This document shows positions 6,682 through 7,671 of a stretch of 7,671 nt of DNA, piece after piece (position 1 is the first letter of the stretch; every line of letters starts with the position of its first letter). The position numbers and the translations under genes were made by a program. Source of the DNA: Nitrospirota bacterium (GTDB taxonomy: Bacteria; Nitrospirota_A; Leptospirillia; Leptospirillales; Leptospirillaceae); contig JAKBTR010000120.1 in NCBI GenBank assembly GCA_021844275.1, positions 1 to 7,671 of the forward strand, read 5' to 3'. The notes under the pieces were generated by a model. The model made no database searches. It worked only from the letters and a program-made list of their open reading frames with translations, and was not told the origin of the DNA.

Positions 6682-6723
6682 AAAAAGGACGGCGGAAAAT
6701 TCTTTTCGCCGTCCTTTTTTTTT
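6682..6723. terminator. Strong bidirectional intrinsic terminator
   Basis: The arms 6682-6694 and 6707-6719 pair over 13 bp (AAAAAGGACGGCG with CGCCGTCCTTTTT). Four more pairs including one G-U extend inward, giving a 17-bp stem and a 4-nt loop at 6699-6702. Nine T follow on the + strand (6715-6723) and five A precede (6682-6686), so the minus strand also ends in a U run. It sits 31 nt after the hemN stop and 31 nt after the stop of the convergent minus-strand gene, well placed to end both. Confidence 0.93.
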
Positions 6724-6750
6724 GTGCGGGTTTTTGGAAAAGACCGGCTT

Positions 6751-7062
6751 TCAGTGGATTTCTTTGAAAACTCCCCGGAAAAGAGAAAGAGCTTCTTCGA
6801 CCGGGACATCCATTTCCGGTTGTTTCCGGATGACCTCTTCGAATCCTCTTTCCAGTCCAGCGAGAATGTCACCCCTCATGTCCTGCGCATTGTATTCATT
6901 GACCATGCTGTCACAGACTTCGGTAAAGTATTCCCGGATGTTCTGAATCCACATCGCCTTTCCGGCTTCGGTCGGATCGGGAACGGGATCGACCAGTGCC
7001 ATCCGTCCTTTCTTTTCCGCCTTCTGAATGATTTCTTCTCTCTTGAGAGTGGTTGTTGCCAT
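6751..7062 (-). CDS. Small protein of unknown function (103 residues)
   Basis: I do not recognise this protein. From ATG 7062 it codes for 103 residues, soluble, without signal peptide or membrane segment, and probably mostly helical. It has an N-terminal basic helix (LKREEIIQKAEKKGRMA), a Pro-rich turn (VDPVPDPTEAG, 24-34), and acidic amphipathic helices through the C terminus (MWIQNIREYFTEVCDSMVNEY and ILAGLERGFEEVIRK). It has one Cys (residue 50). The ATG is preceded by AAAGGGGGA on the same strand, a fair ribosome binding site. The frame stays open to a GTG at 7131, which would add 23 residues, but no ribosome binding site precedes that codon. The gene is convergent with hemN, shares its terminator, and has its own promoter well upstream. 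The codons look like those of its neighbours. It is probably a real gene, as start, ribosome binding site, promoter and terminator all agree. Confidence 0.72.
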   Translation of the reverse strand: MATTTLKREEIIQKAEKKGRMALVDPVPDPTEAGKAMWIQNIREYFTEVCDSMVNEYNAQDMRGDILAGLERGFEEVIRKQPEMDVPVEEALSLFRGVFKEIH

Positions 7063-7067
7063 CTTTT

Positions 7068-7076
7068 TCCCCCTTT
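7068..7076 (-). promoter_or_regulatory. Ribosome binding site of the minus-strand 103-residue gene
   Basis: Read on the minus strand this is AAAGGGGGA, 5 nt before ATG 7062. It favours that ATG over the upstream in-frame GTG at 7131. Confidence 0.6.
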
Positions 7077-7308
7077 CGTCCTGCCGGACAAGTTCACGCA
7101 GGCTTCCATGGATGTTGGTCTTGGAGAGCACAAGCCATGGGCTTTTTTTCCGCCCGATTCCGCTTCCCGTTTCTTTTGGGAGCTAAAACTCAACCCGGCC
7201 AAGGAAAAGGAAAAAGTGCGCCAACCAGATGCAATCGCAGTACAGGAGGCCACGTTGAAGTGTTCCCTCTGAAAAGGGAAACTCGATCTTTTTGTGTGCT
7301 ATGACCCT

Positions 7309-7336
7309 ACTATATCCCCGATCCCAAAGTTGTCAA
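7309..7336 (-). promoter_or_regulatory. Sigma70-type promoter for the minus-strand gene
   Basis: On the minus strand TTGACA (7336-7331, perfect) and TATAGT (7314-7309, five of six) are separated by 16 bp. Transcription would begin near 7302, leaving a leader of about 240 nt before ATG 7062. The -35 box lies inside an inverted repeat. The match is good, but its link to the gene is by position only. Confidence 0.62.
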
Positions 7337-7356
7337 TGGAAAATTTATGTGACAAC
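7329..7356. repeat. Operator-like inverted repeat overlapping the minus-strand -35 box
   Basis: GTTGTCA (7329-7335) and TGACAAC (7350-7356) form perfect 7-bp arms around a 14-bp AT-rich spacer. The arm centres are 21 bp apart, about two helical turns, the geometry expected for a dimeric regulator binding one face of DNA. The left arm contains most of the -35 element of the minus promoter, so a bound protein would be expected to repress it. The regulator is unknown. Confidence 0.5.
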
Positions 7357-7372
7357 AGACACCTTTTTTATG

Positions 7373-7388
7373 CGAACGATCGCGTTCG
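7373..7388. repeat. Short inverted repeat upstream of the tRNA promoter
   Basis: CGAACG (7373-7378), loop ATCG, CGTTCG (7383-7388) is a 6-bp perfect stem ending just before the -35 box of the tRNA promoter. It could be a small binding site or chance; no T tract follows. Confidence 0.35.
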
Positions 7389-7390
7389 GG

Positions 7391-7419
7391 TTGATTTTGT
7401 CGAATGATTCCCCTAGAAT
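7391..7419 (+). promoter_or_regulatory. Candidate promoter of the tRNA-Ala gene
   Basis: TTGATT (7391-7396, four of six) and TAGAAT (7414-7419, five of six) have the ideal 17-bp spacing. Transcription would start near 7426, giving a leader of about 78 nt to be removed by RNase P. In that leader 7441-7449 and 7455-7463 can pair as a 9-bp hairpin containing three G-U pairs. Confidence 0.5.
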
Positions 7420-7503
7420 CCCTCCGTCTGGTCTTTTCGAGGCTTGGTCGAAATGGCCGAGTCCGGGCTTCTGCTTCCTGGCAGACTGGAATTGATTCCG
7501 ATT

Positions 7504-7579
7504 GGGGCTGTGGCGCAGTTGGGAGCGCGCAAGACTGGCAGTCTTGAGGTCAGGGGTTCGATCCCCCTCAGCTCCACCA
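7504..7579 (+). tRNA. tRNA-Ala (anticodon GGC)
   Basis: The 76-nt sequence folds as a complete cloverleaf. The acceptor stem GGGGCTG (7504-7510) pairs with CAGCTCC (7569-7575) and includes the G3-U70 wobble that identifies alanine tRNAs. The D arm is 7513-7528. The anticodon stem is CAAGA/TCTTG with loop CTGGCAG, placing anticodon GGC at 7537-7539, which reads GCC codons. The variable loop is AGGTC, and the T arm is AGGGG-TTCGATC-CCCCT. Discriminator A7576 is followed by an encoded CCA (7577-7579). All parts have normal lengths. It appears to be a single tRNA gene here, with no second tRNA within the remaining 92 nt. Confidence 0.97.
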
Positions 7580-7671
7580 AGTTTTCACATCGTTCAGACT
7601 CCCCAAAAAACCATTTCCTTCTGTTTCTCTTGATTGAAAAAATTCCTGTCCGGGGGGAAATTATCGGGAGG
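7580..7671 (+). other. Region downstream of the tRNA, ending in a candidate ribosome binding site
   Basis: No clear terminator follows the tRNA. The window ends with GGGAGG (7666-7671), the same Shine-Dalgarno seen before three genes in this window. A + strand gene may therefore start within about 10 nt beyond the edge. A TTGATT at 7630-7635 has no good -10 partner at proper spacing, so I do not call a promoter. Confidence 0.35.

Larger units (their letters stand above)
7063..7503. other. 441-nt intergenic region between the minus-strand gene and the tRNA
   Basis: No convincing gene lies here. The part 7063-7302 reads as a long 5' leader of the minus-strand gene (about 240 nt). On that strand it contains a 6-bp hairpin close to the predicted 5' end (arms 7275-7280 and 7263-7268, TTCCCT with AGGGAA, 6-nt loop), but no obvious terminator or riboswitch fold that I can name. 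The part 7303-7420 holds two outward-facing promoters and an operator-like dyad. The rest is the tRNA leader. A 67-codon + strand open frame ending at 7495 has no ribosome binding site or protein-like character. Confidence 0.6.

Noticed and set aside
7141..7154. GGGC-T-run-GCCC inverted repeat in the leader of the minus-strand gene as an attenuator
   Set aside because: The stem is only 4 bp and on the transcribed minus strand it is not followed by a U run, so it does not look like a terminator.
6559..7272. 237-codon + strand open frame across the terminator
   Set aside because: It spans the strong terminator, lies opposite the minus-strand gene, and its Phe/Ser-rich translation is the shadow of that gene.
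7292..7495. 67-codon + strand open frame before the tRNA
   Set aside because: It runs across two promoters and a dyad, has no ribosome binding site, and its translation resembles no protein.
1..7671. A new defence, mobile or CRISPR-type system
   Set aside because: I saw no repeats, nucleases, transposases, toxin pairs or phage genes; the window reads as core metabolism plus one unknown small gene.

Overview
The window (about 55% G+C by eye) is a bacterial chromosomal segment. It carries the end of a hopanoid/terpenoid lipid gene cluster, a three-gene heme biosynthesis cluster, a small convergent gene of unknown function and a tRNA gene. Hopanoid glycosylation genes (hpnJ, hpnI), a CruF-like carotenoid hydratase and a CbiX-hemE-hemN block, with strong GGGAGG ribosome binding sites, are compatible with an acidophilic Nitrospirota such as Leptospirillum. 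That assignment is an inference from gene content and protein flavour, with no marker gene to confirm it. There are no insertion sequences, CRISPR arrays or phage genes.

Region 1 (1-3192, + strand) is a tightly packed run of four genes. They are the 3' half of hpnJ (radical SAM), hpnI (family 2 glycosyltransferase), a four-helix SMR/EmrE-like membrane protein whose only well-placed start is a CTG overlapping the hpnI stop, and a CruF-family membrane protein. From published hopanoid genetics, HpnI adds N-acetylglucosamine to bacteriohopanetetrol (BHT), HpnK deacetylates it, and HpnJ converts the amino sugar to a cyclitol ether. HpnK is not in the window and may lie upstream. The SMR-like protein could move the sugar-bearing hopanoid across the membrane; this is a hypothesis.

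Region 2 (3193-6723, + strand) begins with a near-consensus sigma70 promoter (TTGACC, 18 bp spacer, TATAAT). Three genes follow: a two-domain CbiX-type chelatase, hemE (uroporphyrinogen decarboxylase) and hemN (oxygen-independent coproporphyrinogen oxidase). cbiX and hemE overlap by one base. A small hairpin sits in the 66-nt gap before hemN. A strong terminator with a 17-bp stem closes the unit and, having A and T tracts on opposite sides, can also serve the convergent gene.

Region 3 (6751-7503) holds a 103-residue minus-strand gene that I do not recognise. Its best promoter lies about 240 nt upstream, and the -35 box of that promoter is embedded in a long-armed inverted repeat that looks like an operator. 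A second promoter faces the other way, toward the tRNA.

Region 4 (7504-7671) contains a complete tRNA-Ala(GGC) with an encoded CCA end, then 92 nt ending in GGGAGG, probably the ribosome binding site of a gene that starts beyond the window.
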